From assembly GCF_029946165.1 (NCBI RefSeq), contig NZ_JAQSDZ010000001.1, forward strand, positions 62,001 through 126,000: a stretch of 64,000 nucleotides of DNA, in the 5' to 3' direction. Source of the stretch: Methylotenera sp. Lineage in GTDB: Bacteria; Pseudomonadota; Gammaproteobacteria; Burkholderiales; Methylophilaceae. The translations under genes and the position numbers were made by a program. Positions within the stretch are counted from its first letter, which is position 1. Every line of letters starts with the position of its first letter. This document shows, one piece after another, positions 20,807 through 29,011 of this stretch. The notes below the pieces were generated by a model. That model made no database searches. It was not told the DNA's origin and saw nothing but the letters and a program-made list of their open reading frames with translations.

Positions 20807-21349
20807 CTAGAAATACTCCGCTTCAGCAAAAGATTTACCTAACTGGTCTTTTGCAGATAATAATGCTGCGCCATTAATCGGCCACTTAATATCGATTTCA
20901 GGATCATTCCAAGCGATACAACGCTCGAATTCCGGCGCGTAATAATCGGTGGTTTTGTATAGAAACTCTGCGGTTTTAGAAAGCACGACAAAACCGTGTG
21001 CAAAGCCTTCTGGCACCCATAACTGTTTTTTATTATCGGCAGACAGAATCACACCAACCCATTGACCAAAAGTCGGCGAATTCTTGCGAATATCCACAGC
21101 AACATCAAACACTATACCCTGCACAACTCGCACCAATTTACCTTGTGGCTGTTGAATTTGATAATGCAACCCACGCAGTACATTTTCTGCCGATTTAGAG
21201 TGATTGTCTTGCACAAACTTAACTGACTTACCTATTGCAGCTTCAAATTTTGCATGATTAAAACTTTCAAAAAAGAAGCCTCTGTCGTCACCGAACACAT
21301 TTGGTTCAATCACCAGTACATCTGCAATTGCTGTTGGCGTGACTATCAA
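20807..21349 (-). CDS. rfbC: dTDP-4-dehydrorhamnose 3,5-epimerase
   Basis: RmlC cupin enzyme of dTDP-L-rhamnose synthesis. The 180-residue product has the [16 protein letters not shown] start, the catalytic His in [19 protein letters not shown] (near residue 60) and the [13 protein letters not shown] motif. Its ATG overlaps the rfbA stop by 4 bases (ATGA), so the two are translationally coupled. Rhamnose made here would feed LPS or another surface glycan. Confidence 0.96.
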   Translation of the reverse strand: MIVTPTAIADVLVIEPNVFGDDRGFFFESFNHAKFEAAIGKSVKFVQDNHSKSAENVLRGLHYQIQQPQGKLVRVVQGIVFDVAVDIRKNSPTFGQWVGVILSADNKKQLWVPEGFAHGFVVLSKTAEFLYKTTDYYAPEFERCIAWNDPEIDIKWPINGAALLSAKDQLGKSFAEAEYF

Positions 21350-22233
21350 GGCTGCACTCCATCTTTTAACATGCGAACTAGGTATTGACCGTAGCCATTT
21401 TTAGCCAGCGGTTGAGCAAGCTTTTCTACTTGCGCTGCATTAATAAACCCTTTGCGATAAGCGATTTCTTCTGGGCACGCAACCTTAAGACCTTGTCGCT
21501 GCTCTATCGTTTGAATAAAGTTGCTCGCATCAATCATGCTCTCATGTGTGCCAGTATCTAACCACGCATAGCCTCGACCCATAATTTCAACACTTAATTG
21601 ATTTCGCTCAAGATAAACACGATTCAAATCGGTTATTTCTAACTCACCCCTAGCTGAAGGTTTTAAATCTGCCGCTATGTCAGTGACTTGATTATCGTAG
21701 AAATACAAACCCGTCACTGCATAATTACTCTGAGGTTTCAATGGCTTCTCTTCTAAACTGGTTGCACGACCATCGACGTCAAAAGCCACCACACCATAAC
21801 GCTCAGGATCTTGCACATGGTAAGCAAACACCGTTGCGCCACTTTCGCGCGCAGTTGCTTGCTCAAGTTGCATATGTAGGTCATGCCCATAAAAAATATT
21901 ATCGCCAAGCACTAAGGCGCTTGGAGCATTGCCAACGAAGTCTTTGCCGATAATAAACGCTTGCGCCAAACCATCTGGTGTTGGTTGTACGGCATACTCT
22001 AAATTCAAACCCCAATCGCTGCCGTCTCCTAATAACTCCTGAAAACGCGGCGTATCTTGTGGTGTTGATATGATTAAAATATCACGTATTCCAGCCAACA
22101 TTAACGTGCTGAGCGGATAATAAATCATCGGCTTATCATGAATCGGCAATAGTTGTTTTGAAACAACTTTGGTGACAGGATAAAGCCTTGTGCCAGAACC
22201 GCCTGCTAATATAATGCCTTTACGTGTTGCCAT
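21346..22233 (-). CDS. rfbA: Glucose-1-phosphate thymidylyltransferase
   Basis: RmlA makes dTDP-glucose from glucose-1-phosphate and dTTP. The 295-residue protein shows the nucleotide-binding start [52 protein letters not shown] near residue 108 and [19 protein letters not shown] near residue 160. It is the second gene of a rfbD-rfbA-rfbC operon. Confidence 0.97.
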   Translation of the reverse strand: MATRKGIILAGGSGTRLYPVTKVVSKQLLPIHDKPMIYYPLSTLMLAGIRDILIISTPQDTPRFQELLGDGSDWGLNLEYAVQPTPDGLAQAFIIGKDFVGNAPSALVLGDNIFYGHDLHMQLEQATARESGATVFAYHVQDPERYGVVAFDVDGRATSLEEKPLKPQSNYAVTGLYFYDNQVTDIAADLKPSARGELEITDLNRVYLERNQLSVEIMGRGYAWLDTGTHESMIDASNFIQTIEQRQGLKVACPEEIAYRKGFINAAQVEKLAQPLAKNGYGQYLVRMLKDGVQP

Positions 22234-22280
22234 AAGCTACCTCTACTTTTCTTTTATTTTATGCTGGCTACTAATGATGT

Positions 22281-23186
22281 TTATTTGTCTAAAATTTCAG
22301 CCAACAATCGAGTGACGCCACTTTGCCAACTTGGCAAAACTAAGTCAAAACTATTTTGTAACTTTTTAGTATTTAAACGTGAATTTAACGGCCTTTGGGC
22401 TGGCGTAGGGAAAGCTGAGGTTGGTACAACCTGAATTGCATCAGCCGCAACCTTAATCTCAACCCCTGCTTGCCGCGCTTGCTCAATCACAAAACTTGCG
22501 TAACCGTGCCAAGAAGTTTCACCACTGGCAACAAGATGATATATACCGCTCACATCTGGATTTATTAACGCCTTGCGAATAGCATGCGCAGTCACGTCTG
22601 CAATTAAATCGGCTCCTGTTGGCGCACCAATTTGATCGTTGATCACCTTTAACACATCTCGCTCTTTTGCAAGTTTGAGCATGGTTTTAGCAAAATTTCC
22701 ACCGCGCGCCGCATATACCCAGCTAGTGCGAAATATTAAATGTTTACAGCCTGATGCAACAATCGCATTTTCGCCTTCAAGCTTGGTCTGACCATAAACA
22801 CTTAATGGCGCCGTGGCATCCGTTTCCAGCCTTGCCACCTCGCCACTACCATCAAATACATAATCCGTTGAATAGTGAACCAGCCATGCACCAATGCGCT
22901 TAGCCTCATTCGCCAAAACAGTCGGTGCAAGCGCATTAATGGTTCGCGCCAACTCAGGCTCACTTTCAGCTTTATCTACCGCAGTATGTGCGGCCGCATT
23001 CACAATCACATCTGGCGCAATCGCTCGAATAGTCTCGGCAAGACCATCAATATTTATAAAGTCGCCACAAAAGTCCAAGCTTCTAGCATCTAAAGCAATC
23101 ACTTCACCCAAAGGCGCTAGGCTACGCTGCAACTCCCAACCAACTTGGCCGTTTTTACCAAGCAAAAGAATTTTTATTGAACTCAT
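22281..23186 (-). CDS. rfbD: dTDP-4-dehydrorhamnose reductase
   Basis: RmlD, an extended short-chain dehydrogenase that completes dTDP-L-rhamnose. The 301-residue product has the Rossmann loop LLLGKNGQVGWELQRSL, the catalytic YSTDYVFDG region near residue 105, and Tyr/Lys in YGQTKLEGE near residue 130. It is the first gene of the operon. The dehydratase RfbB, which normally accompanies these genes, is absent from the window. Confidence 0.95.
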   Translation of the reverse strand: MSSIKILLLGKNGQVGWELQRSLAPLGEVIALDARSLDFCGDFINIDGLAETIRAIAPDVIVNAAAHTAVDKAESEPELARTINALAPTVLANEAKRIGAWLVHYSTDYVFDGSGEVARLETDATAPLSVYGQTKLEGENAIVASGCKHLIFRTSWVYAARGGNFAKTMLKLAKERDVLKVINDQIGAPTGADLIADVTAHAIRKALINPDVSGIYHLVASGETSWHGYASFVIEQARQAGVEIKVAADAIQVVPTSAFPTPAQRPLNSRLNTKKLQNSFDLVLPSWQSGVTRLLAEILDK

Positions 23187-23597
23187 ATTTCACCTAAATC
23201 AAGATTTTTATTTTAGTTAAATTTTTCAAATACAAATCAAGCAATAACACTAAGATAACCCGTCAATTATCACCATATAAATTTAAACAATCTTAAATAT
23301 TTTATTTTATTAATTAAAAAATTTGAATCTAATAATGGAATATAAGCTGCTCCATTGTGGTAGTCACTAACGATTATTTTGCACGTTTCAAATTAGTGAT
23401 TAATTAAGCTAAATAGAACTTAAAAATTACTTCGTTTAAATCAAGACAAGTATGATGACAACTAACCTATTTCGGCTATAAAAATTTAAATCAACTTCAT
23501 TATTTCAGATTAATCATTAATTTTAAATCTAATAAAAACAATGAATTCAAGTACTTAATTTCAATAGCATATGAAAATTAATAATGTTAACTTGGTC
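23187..23597. other. AT-rich upstream region with an inverted repeat, no gene
   Basis: No convincing gene on either strand. The region lies between the divergent rfbD gene and the sigma-54 promoter at 23598. It contains TCACTAA...TTAGTGA inverted half-sites (about 23365-23400, 26-base spacing) which could bind an activator. It probably includes the rfbD promoter on the minus strand. Confidence 0.4.
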
Positions 23598-23611
23598 GGC
23601 ATATTTTTTGC
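23598..23611 (+). promoter_or_regulatory. Sigma-54 promoter 1
   Basis: CGGCATATTTTTTGCT has GG at 23598-23599 and GC at 23610-23611 separated by exactly 10 bases, the invariant -24/-12 spacing of RpoN promoters, in a near-consensus GGCAT-N5-TTGCT context. The predicted start is near 23623, about 55 bases before the ATG of the downstream small gene. Confidence 0.72.
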
Positions 23612-23678
23612 TTTTAGTAATATAAAACTACCCGACTTCAAGTAAGCCATTATTTAATACACAGTGAAAGGTTATAAA

Positions 23679-23933
23679 ATGAAATCGTTTTTTAATTTTA
23701 TTTTTCCCAAAAAGACTACTTCAAATTTTAAGAATTCAAGGTTTCAAAATTCTACTAACATTAGCCAACCAAGCAAAATCAGTGAAATAGATCTGCAACC
23801 CTCCATTTTTGATACCCTCCCTGCTAATGATGACTACGAAGTAGCAGAAATTAGTTTAGAAGAATTTGAAAGCACAACAATGATAGAGCGCAGAAAATTA
23901 TCTCGTAACGCTGATGAAGCTAGAACTGCATAA
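23679..23933 (+). CDS. Small hypothetical protein behind a sigma-54 promoter
   Basis: An 84-residue protein of unknown function. I chose the ATG at 23679 (MKSFFNFIFPKK) because GAAAGG lies about 9 bases upstream; an in-frame GTG lies at 23664. The first ten residues are aromatic and hydrophobic, the middle is Asn/Ser/Gln-rich, and the C-terminal third is acidic then basic (DDYEVAEISLEEF...IERRKLSRN). No signal peptide or known domain is visible. The C-terminal part aligns by eye with the product of the next small gene, 0.5 kb downstream (DD...V..[IM]S..[ED][FY]...ER[RK]K), suggesting paralogues. Codon use is as AT-rich as the surroundings. Confidence 0.6.
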   Translation: MKSFFNFIFPKKTTSNFKNSRFQNSTNISQPSKISEIDLQPSIFDTLPANDDYEVAEISLEEFESTTMIERRKLSRNADEARTA

Positions 23934-24110
23934 ATAACAAACAATAATACGCTACATATCCAATGTAAATTAAGCCTAAGGTTAACTTAAAAAGATATTG
24001 ATTAAGAGATTAAAAAATTAATAAAAACCTAACAGTGAATAAAACTAATTCATATATAGCTTCAATCTACTAACTTTCATAAATCTTTAACTTACATATA
24101 CTTTCCTTAG

Positions 24111-24170
24111 TTCCATACTTATACCCTTCACTATCTTCCAGAGTAAGGGTGTATGTATGGAATTTTATTT
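24111..24170 (+). terminator. Strong terminator after the first small gene
   Basis: TTCCATACTTATACCCTT (24111-24128) pairs with AAGGGTGTATGTATGGAA (24145-24162) in 16 of 18 positions around a 16-base loop, and is followed by TTTTATTTTTT. It lies about 180 bases past the small gene's stop, leaving a long 3' untranslated region that could release a small RNA. Confidence 0.82.
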
Positions 24171-24252
24171 TTTAAAATCTGATTTTTCCGCTTTTACTTT
24201 AACAAAATACTCCTAATAATACTGTAAAAAAATCCACAATATTGTTCAAAAA

Positions 24253-24275
24253 TTGCCAATTACATTAATTGACAA
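24253..24275. promoter_or_regulatory. Candidate enhancer-binding site for a sigma-54 activator
   Basis: A 23-base imperfect palindrome: TTGCCAATTA, CAT, TAATTGACAA (10-base arms with one mismatch). It lies about 105-125 bases upstream of the -24 element of sigma-54 promoter 2, the usual distance for an upstream activator site. A related half-site TCAATTA occurs at about 23263. Confidence 0.45.
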
Positions 24276-24378
24276 TCATGATTTATTTAAGAAAATCAAC
24301 TTGGAGACAATTAAAAATAGAGATTAAATTCTATATATTCATATAGTTAATTAAATTTAGACTTTCTAGAAATTAAGT

Positions 24379-24392
24379 GGCATATCTTTTGC
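24379..24392 (+). promoter_or_regulatory. Sigma-54 promoter 2
   Basis: TGGCATATCTTTTGCT has GG at 24379-24380 and GC at 24391-24392, exactly 10 bases apart, and matches the RpoN consensus TGGCAY-N5-TTGCW very closely. It shares GGCATAT-N-TTTTGCT with promoter 1. The predicted start is near 24404, 35 bases before the ATG. Confidence 0.8.
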
Positions 24393-24438
24393 TGATAGCT
24401 GTTTATAGCTAAATAAAACTTAAACTAGGACAGTGAAA

Positions 24439-24636
24439 ATGAAAGACATCTTCGATTCATATTTATATAAAATATCAAACTTACTTGGAAGAAACCAACC
24501 ACTTCCTGTCGGCAAGCATGATGTAGAAACAGAAACTGATGATGACTTGGTTCACATGAGCTATAACGACTATATAAAATTCATAAATGAAGAAGAGCGA
24601 AAAAAAGCCAGCCCACTACAGCCTGATATTAATTAA
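24439..24636 (+). CDS. Second small hypothetical protein behind a sigma-54 promoter
   Basis: A 65-residue protein, unknown function. The ATG at 24439 (MKDIFDSYLYKISNLLGRNQ) is preceded by AGGA at about 24427, and CAGTGAAA precedes the start as it does for the first small gene. The N-terminus looks like an amphipathic helix; the rest is acidic (ETETDDDLVHMSYNDY) then charged (NEEERKK). No signal peptide is visible. The spacing, promoter type, leader motif and C-terminal similarity suggest duplication of the gene at 23679. Confidence 0.6.
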   Translation: MKDIFDSYLYKISNLLGRNQPLPVGKHDVETETDDDLVHMSYNDYIKFINEEERKKASPLQPDIN

Positions 24637-25147
24637 AAATTAAACTCTTTCAAACCAAAAATTACTATTGAACTTTCCGTAATATTGAAGAGTAAAATTA
24701 TTAAGCCCTTATTGTCGGGTTAGATTTACAATCAAACTTCGAAACTTTCAGATCAGGTCTGAGCTAGTACATATTAAGCGATAGCTAAGCTCTGGGCTCT
24801 CCAATCAACAGATTTCAATCCTTTTAATTTCGACTTGATTCTATCGTGATTATAGTAACGAATGTATTGATCTATATCTGTTTTTAGCAGATCAACATAA
24901 AAAAGACCTCCGACTTCAGTGTACCGAAGTTTCCCATCGCAGCCTTTCTCAAACAGTTACTTTCTGGACATGCAGAGCTAAGTTTTGTTTACTCAATTAA
25001 CTTTGGTGAGCAGGCATCGGATATTGCTACCCTTGATAAGAGTCTAGCATTGTTGACCATTTTAGTTATGGTTTTGGCATAGAGAACTTTTGTTGCGGAA
25101 TTAAGGATTCTAGCTTTTTAAGTAATCATTCTACTTCAATAATAACG
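24637..25147. other. Gene-poor stretch containing an IS remnant
   Basis: Apart from the IS3-type fragment (24774-24971) I see no intact gene. A plus-strand frame is open from 24921 to 25082 but has no start or recognisable family and overlaps the IS fragment antisense. Confidence 0.4.
24774..24971 (-). pseudogene. IS3-family transposase remnant, C-terminal end
   Basis: Reading the minus strand in two frames gives FGTLKSEVFF, then YVDLLKTDIDQYIRYYNHDR and IKSKLKGLKSVDWRAQSLAI before a stop at 24774. This is the end of an IS3/IS150-type DDE integrase core (family pattern NFFGTLKSE ... YI.YYN..RI...LKG.SP..YR). There is a frameshift at a run of six T and a stop further upstream (MSRK then stop), so it is a decayed fragment. 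No terminal repeats or other half of the element were found. Confidence 0.8.
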
Positions 25148-25372
25148 TCATTCAGTCAGCGGCTCTTCTTTGCTTATTTCATCAAGGTGTTGTGGCGGTG
25201 GCTCTAGCTTGGGTGGTTTAAGTATGGAATTATGTTGTTTGCGTTTGTCTTGGGATGAGGAGTTGATTACACCTGCATTATAAATCTGCTCCACGTCCGG
25301 ATAAATTGAAAAATGCAGATATGCTGAATATTTCCAATGCAATTGTGTTGCATTTATAATGGTTAATGCCAT
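25148..25372 (-). CDS. Doubtful small hypothetical gene
   Basis: An open frame of 74 residues (MALTIINATQLHWKYSAYLH...) with a proline- and glutamate-rich tail. No family is recognised. It starts 12 bases from a divergent frame and its 5' codons contain a palindrome that looks like an operator for the opposite gene, so it may be a chance reading frame. Confidence 0.25.
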   Translation of the reverse strand: MALTIINATQLHWKYSAYLHFSIYPDVEQIYNAGVINSSSQDKRKQHNSILKPPKLEPPPQHLDEISKEEPLTE

Positions 25373-25421
25373 ATTTTCATTGTTTTGAGCTATTGCTCTG
25401 TTACAATTGCAACTATGTTGC
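25336..25421. promoter_or_regulatory. Two palindromes upstream of the TonB-receptor operon
   Basis: AATGCAA-TTGTG-TTGCATT (25336-25354) is a perfect inverted repeat, and GCAAC-TAT-GTTGC (25409-25421) is a second one overlapping the start of the small exported protein gene. Both contain the TTGCA/TGCAA core. Metal-responsive repressors of the Fur/Zur class control such receptors, but these repeats do not match the E. coli Zur box, so the regulator is open. Confidence 0.45.
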
Positions 25422-25726
25422 GACGCTTCTTATCTAATTTTGTACTTGTATTTTTGTTTGCCATAAGCCAACTAGGCGCAGTTTCGCATGAGATATCCCA
25501 CTTACATGACATAGCACAGAGCTCTCAGTTACCGGACAAAGCACCTCATTCGTCGGTGTGCGATAAATGTATCGGGTATTCCCAACTTTCGGGCGGGATG
25601 GCTACATCGTTTTCAGTATTACCAATCATTGCATCTAGCTATGAAATCCTTTTATTTAAAAATACACCCCGCGACAATCCACATTTAACTCCCTACTCTG
25701 CCCGCGCTCCACCTTCTTTCTCTTAA
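25415..25726 (+). CDS. Small exported His/Cys protein preceding a TonB receptor
   Basis: A 103-residue protein; I chose MLRRFLSNFVLVFLFAISQLG at 25415 because it makes a normal signal peptide (basic start, hydrophobic core, cleavage near GAVSHE). The mature part has HEISHLHD, then CDKCIGYSQLSGG, a His/Cys arrangement seen in small proteins encoded in front of metal-linked TonB receptors (DUF2946-like). It may bind metal in the periplasm. It is 66 bases upstream of the receptor and probably co-transcribed. Confidence 0.65.
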   Translation: MLRRFLSNFVLVFLFAISQLGAVSHEISHLHDIAQSSQLPDKAPHSSVCDKCIGYSQLSGGMATSFSVLPIIASSYEILLFKNTPRDNPHLTPYSARAPPSFS

Positions 25727-25792
25727 ATACTTATTCTAACCATCTTCTTACAGAGGATGGTTATTTGTTATGCATAATTTAAGAGGCAGAAA

Positions 25793-27973
25793 ATGACTTA
25801 TCCCCCAGCAGACGCACGCGCTATTTTTGTAACGCAACAAAAACGTACCTTCCTTGCCATCAGTATTTTGTTGAGTTCACCAGCTCTGATTAGTCAGAGC
25901 TGGGCTGAAGACAACCTAAATAAATCCACCATAAATATCGACCTGCCAACGCTACCTGTGACTGGCAATCCATTGGGTGTCGCATCCGATGAGTTAGTGG
26001 TTCCAGTAGCCGTGTTAAATGGACGTGAGTTGTCGTTACAGCGAGAGGCAACCTTGGGTGAAACCCTGAAGTCAATACCAGGCGTTAGCTCCACGTTTTA
26101 TGGACCTGGGTCTTCTCGACCCATAATCCGTGGCCTTGATGGAGACCGTGTAAAAATCATGCAAAATGGAGTTGGCATTCTGGATGCATCTAGTTTAAGT
26201 TTTGATCATGCCGTAGCACTGGATCCTCTTGTAATTGAGCAAGTCGATGTGGTACGAGGCCCAGCTGCGCTTTTGTATGGTGGGAGTGCTGTGGGAGGTG
26301 TTGTTAACGCAATTGACCATAGAATTCCTAAAGAAAAACTAGATGGAATAACTGGACGAGGTGAAGTCAGATACGGTGGTGCTGACGATCAAAAAAGTGG
26401 CGCAGCCGTTGTGGATGGAGGTAATGGAGTATTTGCGATTCATGGCGATGCATACAAGCGAGAGAGTGATGATCTCGATATTCCTGGATACCAAGCCTCA
26501 AGGCGATTACGTCAACAGCAATCTGAAAACGGTGACCCAGTAGACTTACGCAGAGGCAAGCTTGGTAATAGCTCGATGAAAAGCGATGGTGGAGCATTAG
26601 GCGCTTCCTTAACTTTTGATAAAGGTTATGCCGGCCTTTCGTATTCAACCTTTAATAGCAATTACGGTTCGATTGCTGAGCCTAGCGTTAGAATCGACAT
26701 GGAAAGCAACCGCTTGGATTTTTCGAGTGAATTTCATGATTTAGGCTCCGTTATCAGCGGATTCAAATTTCGTATGGCTCACACTGATTACCAACATCGT
26801 GAATTAGAAGGCGGGGAAGTTGGAACTACCTTCATTAACCAAGGTATAGAAGGTACATTAGAAGCAACCCATGCAAAAATTGGCGACTTGACCGGTGTAG
26901 TAGGAGTGCAGTTTCAAAATACAGACTTTGAGGCCTTAGGTGCAGAAGCATTTATACCCAAGACCAGTACTGATAACAAAGCTTTTTATATGTATGAAGA
27001 ACTTCCAATTGATTTATTGCGAGATAAAGATTTAAAGCTGAGTTTAGGTGGACGAATCGAGCATGACAAAATTGGATCATCCGGAGGTGGTCCAAACGAC
27101 CCTAATAACCCTGGAAGCCCACGATTCGGTGCAGCACAAACAAAGACTTTTAATCCGTTCAGTGCTGCGTTTGGAGTGTTATATTCTTTAGAGCATAATT
27201 GGTCATGGACAGGTAACCTCGCTCATACGGAACGCGCACCAACTTACAATGAACTGTTCGCAAACGGTCCACACTTCGCAACAGGTCAGTATGAAGTTGG
27301 CGACTCCAATTTAGCATTGGAAAAATCTAATGGTATTGATACACAAATTCGTTGGAAGACGGAAAAACGGTCATTTAGCATTGGTGCTTTTTATACCAAG
27401 TTCAGTAATTTCCTGAGCCTTGCAAATTCAGGCAATCAACGTGGCGCTGATGGTGAAATTAATCCAATTGAAGATCCCCTCAATCCAGGTTCAACGCTTG
27501 CAGGTGAAGAGATTATTCCAGAAGCCCGCATTACTGGTGTTAAAGCAAATTTTAAAGGATTTGAGTCAGAAGCGAAATTCAGAGTTTATGAAAATCATGG
27601 CAACCTTGATTTAAAGCTCAGAGGTGATTATGTTCGCGCTACCAATAGTGACACTGGACAACCATTACCACGTATAGCTCCTTTAAAGATCGGTGTTGGA
27701 CTGGATTATCGTTTGGTTCGATTTGGAGCTAGACTTGATATTTTGCATGCTTTCGAACAAGATCGAAAAGGACCTGAGGAATTAAGCACAAGTGCATATA
27801 CATCGGTAAACACGTCATTTACTTATCAATTGCCATCCAAGTTTCATTTGGAAGCTTTTGCAAAAATTAACAATTTACTGGATGAAGAAATCCGTGAGCA
27901 CTCATCGTTCCTTAAGGATATAGCCCCAATGGGAAGACGCTCATTACTAATAGGATTGCGCGGGGAGTTCTAA
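25793..27973 (+). CDS. TonB-dependent outer-membrane receptor, ZnuD-like
   Basis: A 726-residue receptor. It has a long N-region and signal peptide (about residues 1-41, ending SQSWAED), a plug domain starting LPTLPVTGNPLGVASDELVVPV, with GVSSTFYGPGSSRPIIRGLDGDR near residue 98 and QVDVVRGPAALLYGGSAVGGVVN near residue 150, and a 22-strand-type barrel ending ...RRSLLIGLRGEF with terminal Phe. The plug motifs SFDHAVALDPL and IRGLDGDRVKIMQNG fit the ZnuD/zinc-copper receptor group. No His-rich loop is present, so the substrate metal is inferred, not seen. TonB/ExbBD are not in the window. Confidence 0.85.
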   Translation: MTYPPADARAIFVTQQKRTFLAISILLSSPALISQSWAEDNLNKSTINIDLPTLPVTGNPLGVASDELVVPVAVLNGRELSLQREATLGETLKSIPGVSSTFYGPGSSRPIIRGLDGDRVKIMQNGVGILDASSLSFDHAVALDPLVIEQVDVVRGPAALLYGGSAVGGVVNAIDHRIPKEKLDGITGRGEVRYGGADDQKSGAAVVDGGNGVFAIHGDAYKRESDDLDIPGYQASRRLRQQQSENGDPVDLRRGKLGNSSMKSDGGALGASLTFDKGYAGLSYSTFNSNYGSIAEPSVRIDMESNRLDFSSEFHDLGSVISGFKFRMAHTDYQHRELEGGEVGTTFINQGIEGTLEATHAKIGDLTGVVGVQFQNTDFEALGAEAFIPKTSTDNKAFYMYEELPIDLLRDKDLKLSLGGRIEHDKIGSSGGGPNDPNNPGSPRFGAAQTKTFNPFSAAFGVLYSLEHNWSWTGNLAHTERAPTYNELFANGPHFATGQYEVGDSNLALEKSNGIDTQIRWKTEKRSFSIGAFYTKFSNFLSLANSGNQRGADGEINPIEDPLNPGSTLAGEEIIPEARITGVKANFKGFESEAKFRVYENHGNLDLKLRGDYVRATNSDTGQPLPRIAPLKIGVGLDYRLVRFGARLDILHAFEQDRKGPEELSTSAYTSVNTSFTYQLPSKFHLEAFAKINNLLDEEIREHSSFLKDIAPMGRRSLLIGLRGEF

Positions 27974-27976
27974 ATA

Positions 27977-28010
27977 ATGACAGGGCCAGCTATTCAAGCT
28001 GGCCTGTCAT
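27977..28010 (+). terminator. Hairpin after the TonB receptor gene
   Basis: ATGACAGG-G-CCAGCT (27977-27991) pairs with AGCTGGCCTGTCAT (27997-28010) with a single bulged G and a 5-base loop. There is no clear T run after it, so it may be a weak or bidirectional transcript end. Confidence 0.6.
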
Positions 28011-28453
28011 GTCTTACGTGTATTAGTTCCGATTTACTCTAAAAATTACCCCCAAAGTTACCCCAATTAGTTTAAAACTGCCCCATATATCGCTACTAAA
28101 TTTATTAAATTAAAGTCTTTCAACATTATTAATAAAAATCAAATTTTAATAATTAAGCCAAATTGTTACGATTTATCACACTGCTTGATTGCTAATGGAT
28201 GACATATTACGAATTAACAAGGTTTGGCACCGCCCCATTATCTTTTTTGGTTAGGTTTAACCATGTCAATGATAGCGAGTGGGTTACTAAGTCATAACAT
28301 ATAAGGATTTTAAGCCCCCTATTCTTTTGAAAAGTCTCCATGTTTATCTAAATTTAACAGTTTGATAATTAATTTACAAATTGAAGATAATCCTACAAAA
28401 AAATAAGCCTTTTTCATATCCAATTTTTTTTAGTTCATCAGTATTGTCCTGTT
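28011..28453. other. Left edge of the small integrative element, no gene
   Basis: Apart from the direct repeat at 28046-28066 I see no gene. The stretch is AT-rich with many stops in all frames and probably holds the left arm of the integrative element. Confidence 0.4.
28046..28066. repeat. 21-bp direct repeat, left copy
   Basis: Two TTACCCC units separated by CAAAG, plus AA, identical to 31966-31986. It marks the left side of a 3.9-kb segment that carries an integrase. The tandem TTACCCC units suggest integrase arm-binding sites more than a crossover core. Confidence 0.7.
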
Positions 28454-28630
28454 ATGAAAAAACGTACCAATAAAATATTTGAGATTGCTGCAAAGAAAGC
28501 AATTGAAATGTCAAAAAACTCACACTTTGACTCTGCTAAAAAGATTCTGGAAAAAACTGGATTACCTGTTCCTGTTATTGAGAGGGTTCTTTACGAACCT
28601 CATAACGTAAGAAAAACAGATTTTAATTAA
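28454..28630 (+). CDS. Small hypothetical protein of the integrative element
   Basis: A 58-residue protein, MKKRTNKIFEIAAKKAIEMS... ending VIERVLYEPHNVRKTDFN. It is basic and helical, with the shape of a small DNA-associated or accessory protein; similar short proteins are common beside integrated elements, but no function is known. It is on the opposite strand to the integrase operon and lies inside the 21-bp repeats. The start follows a TCCTGTT stretch with no strong ribosome site. Confidence 0.55.
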   Translation: MKKRTNKIFEIAAKKAIEMSKNSHFDSAKKILEKTGLPVPVIERVLYEPHNVRKTDFN

Positions 28631-28726
28631 CATAGTCCAATTCTTAATGCTCTAAATTGAACTATGTTTTGATACTGCTTAGAGTTTGGTTTACTGTTTT
28701 AAAATAATAAAACTGATTTTAAAGCG

Positions 28727-29011
28727 TCAAAGCTTTGGTTTATTTATAACCCTCTTTTGATCACGCAAGATAGCGGCAATATTCTGCAATATGGTACGCA
28801 AGCCGCCTTTATAGGCATTGCGCGAAACCTTTGCTTTGCCGTCTGTCGTGCGTGCACCTGTACTATGTTTCCACGGCTGCCATTGCTTGATTAGTTCCGC
28901 TTGTCGTTGCCTTCTTTCCGTTGTCCAGCCATTCGCATGATGTTTAACCTCCAATAGTTCGTTTGGTTGATTTAGGTTTTTTCCTGCGTGAGCGGGTGCG
29001 CTAGTCGGCAA
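28727..29011 (-). CDS. Hypothetical element protein with WQPWKHSTGARTTDGK motif
   Basis: A 94-residue basic protein. The segment GWTTERRQRQAELIKQWQPW followed by KHSTGARTTDGKAKVSRNAY-KGG matches a short conserved protein often found in prophages and integrative elements of proteobacteria. Its function is unknown. The first 12 residues (MPTSAPAHAGKN) overlap the end of the upstream frame by 40 bases, and the upstream gene looks truncated, so the true start may be further in. Confidence 0.6.
   Translation of the reverse strand: MPTSAPAHAGKNLNQPNELLEVKHHANGWTTERRQRQAELIKQWQPWKHSTGARTTDGKAKVSRNAYKGGLRTILQNIAAILRDQKRVINKPKL

Noticed and set aside
24921-25082. Plus-strand open frame ending in a hydrophobic stretch (VPKFPIAAFLKQLLSGHAEL...)
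   Set aside because: No start codon or ribosome site, overlaps the IS3-type remnant antisense, and I recognise no family. It may be a fragment of another lost gene but cannot be supported.
28210-28320. Possible attachment-site core left of the 21-bp repeat
   Set aside because: I compared the region around 28.0-28.3 kb with the ssrA fragment at 32.1 kb and found no shared sequence beyond the 21-bp repeat.
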